A stretch of 5,881 nucleotides of DNA from positions 1 through 5,881 of the forward strand of contig JADHLS010000381.1 of assembly GCA_016780605.1 (NCBI GenBank). Reading direction: 5' to 3'. The stretch is from Reyranella sp. Lineage in GTDB: Bacteria; Pseudomonadota; Alphaproteobacteria; Reyranellales; Reyranellaceae. The notes below the pieces were generated by a model that worked only from the letters and a program-made list of their open reading frames with translations, made no database searches and had not been told where the DNA came from. The position numbers and the translations under genes are program-made. Shown in pieces: positions 4,795 through 5,881 of this stretch (position 1 is its first letter; each line of letters begins with the position of its first letter).

Positions 4795-5881
4795 CTAGGC
4801 CGGCCGCCGGCGGGATCGGTGCAGCGCGACCCAGAACGCGGTCTGCCCGATCACGCCGGCGGCCACCCGGAGGGTGGCCGCCGTCAGCGCGGGATTGCTC
4901 CCCATGCCGACCAGCGCGGTGCAGATCGCGCCCACGCCCATCTGCGAGAAGCCGTAGAGCCCCGACGCCGAGCCGATCACCGCCGGGTTGACACTGATCG
5001 CCTGGGTCATGGCCGACGGCGAGGCGACGCCGGCGCCCATGCCGAACACGAACATCGGCGCCATGATCATCAGCACGCTGAGCTGGCCGGCGAGGATGCC
5101 GCCCAGCAGGACAAACGAGGCGAACACGCTCAGCAAACTGGCCCACACTGCCAATCGGTCGATCGGCAGGATCGGGATCAGGCGCGTCGCCGCCACGCTG
5201 CCGATCCACACGCCCGCCAGCACGATCGCGGGATAAATGCCGACCTCGTAGTCGGGACGGCCGAGCTGGTGGGCGAAGATGAACGGCGAGGCGCCGATGA
5301 AGGCGTACATCGAGGTCGTGGCGCAGCCGCCGCCGATCGCGTAGCCCAGGAAGGTCGGCGACAGGAGCAGCCGGCCGTAGTTGCGCGCCAGGCTGTTGCC
5401 CTTCGCGGGTGGGGTCGCCGCCTTGCTCTCGGGCAGCAGCCACCAGCTGAACAGCAGGTTGACGACGCCGAGCAGGGCGAGAGCGAAGAAGATCGACCGC
5501 CAGCCGAGGCTGGAGACGAGCGCGCCGCCGATCAACGGCGCGGCGCCCGGGCCGACGGCGACCATCAGGTTCATCACCGCCATGCGCCGCGCCGCTTCCT
5601 GCGGCAGGGCCGTATCGCGCACGATGGCGCGGCCGATGACCAGTCCGGCGCAGCCGCCCAGCGCCTGCAGCAGGCGGGCGATGATCAGGCTATGGACGTC
5701 AGGCACCAGGGCGGCGGCGAGGCCGGCGCCGGCATAGAGCACAAGGCCCGCCATCAGCACAGGCCGGCGGCCGAAGCGGTCGGACAGCGGGCCGTAGGCC
5801 AGCTGTCCGAAGGCGAGGCCGAGAATATAGACGCTCATGGTGAGCTGCATGCTGCCCATGCCGGCGTTGAGCGCATGGGCA
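4795..5881 (-). CDS. Bcr/CflA-type MFS multidrug efflux transporter, N-terminus cut by window edge
   Basis: The frame ends at TAG (4797-4795) and stays open to base 5881. The in-frame ATG at 5859 is preceded by coding-like residues AHALNAG, which continue the segment before the second membrane helix, so the true start and helix 1 lie outside. About 361 residues are visible of a usual ~400. Numbering from that internal Met: MFS motif A GPLSDRFGRR (23-32), RLLQALGGCAGLVIGRAIV (62-80) of helix 4, and AVGPGAAPLIGG (101-112) of helix 5 are typical of the drug:H+ antiporter Bcr/CflA group. Eleven hydrophobic segments are discernible, with a polar central loop at ~143-165. 'GSASGLYGFSQ' (296-306) fits helix 11. 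It is an inner-membrane proton-driven exporter; the substrate (bicyclomycin, chloramphenicol, sulfonamide or other) cannot be told. It converges on the peptidase gene with 16 bases between stops and shows no sign of co-regulation with it. Confidence 0.93.
   Translation of the reverse strand, partial: AHALNAGMGSMQLTMSVYILGLAFGQLAYGPLSDRFGRRPVLMAGLVLYAGAGLAAALVPDVHSLIIARLLQALGGCAGLVIGRAIVRDTALPQEAARRMAVMNLMVAVGPGAAPLIGGALVSSLGWRSIFFALALLGVVNLLFSWWLLPESKAATPPAKGNSLARNYGRLLLSPTFLGYAIGGGCATTSMYAFIGASPFIFAHQLGRPDYEVGIYPAIVLAGVWIGSVAATRLIPILPIDRLAVWASLLSVFASFVLLGGILAGQLSVLMIMAPMFVFGMGAGVASPSAMTQAISVNPAVIGSASGLYGFSQMGVGAICTALVGMGSNPALTAATLRVAAGVIGQTAFWVALHRSRRRPA
4857..4883. repeat. perfect 12-bp inverted repeat inside the transporter's 3' coding end
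   Basis: CGGCGGCCACCC (4857-4868) and GGGTGGCCGCCG (4872-4883) are exact reverse complements around the 3-base loop GGA. On the minus strand it encodes part of AATLRVAAG near the transporter C-terminus. On the plus strand it lies 78 bases past the peptidase stop, where readthrough mRNA could fold. No T tract follows on either strand. A stem this long and exact is notable even in GC-rich DNA, but the coding sequence may explain it. Confidence 0.5.

Noticed and set aside
4798..4811. GGCCGGCC and neighbouring GCCGGC palindromes
   Set aside because: Short GC palindromes are expected by chance at this base composition and lie in the last codons of the transporter.
4745..5443. Minus-strand frame overlapping the transporter
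   Set aside because: It is a Pro/Arg/Gly-rich shadow of the transporter in another frame; the transporter frame has clear membrane helices and MFS motifs.
5857..5859. ATG as the true start of the MFS transporter
   Set aside because: Frame stays open and protein-like (AHALNAG) up to the window edge, and the family needs helix 1 before this point, so the gene is partial.

Overview
This window is high-GC DNA (about two thirds G+C by eye) with dense codon-third-position G/C, strong AAGGAG-type ribosome binding and no introns. It is most consistent with a bacterial chromosome. The aldolase-like gene, the S53 peptidase and the Bcr/CflA-type transporter read like proteins of a soil or plant-associated alphaproteobacterium, but that placement is inference from protein style, not from a marker gene.

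Layout. Bases 1-525 (+) are the 3' two-thirds or so of a class II aldolase/adducin-family gene whose 5' end lies outside the window. Bases 526-833 are a roughly 300-base intergenic region that starts with two hairpins (a likely terminator zone) and ends in a more AT-rich stretch carrying weak promoter candidates and a strong ribosome binding site. Bases 834-4778 (+) encode one large protein of 1314 residues. Its first ~555 residues form a complete pro-kumamolisin plus S53 (sedolisin) peptidase with all catalytic and calcium-site residues recognisable. The remaining ~760 residues are an unusually long C-terminal extension of unassigned domains. Bases 4795-5881 (-) are a Bcr/CflA-type major facilitator superfamily drug-efflux transporter that runs off the right edge, losing its N-terminus. 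It converges on the peptidase gene with only 16 bases between stop codons.

The three genes do not form an operon and I see no clear shared pathway. The aldolase-like gene ends at its own hairpins, the peptidase appears to be a single-gene transcription unit, and the transporter faces it. The most notable item is the peptidase: an acid-type serine-carboxyl protease fused to a large conserved-looking extension ending in a compact module (residues ~1237-1308), and lacking any classical signal peptide. No RNA genes, insertion sequences, CRISPR arrays or phage genes were seen.
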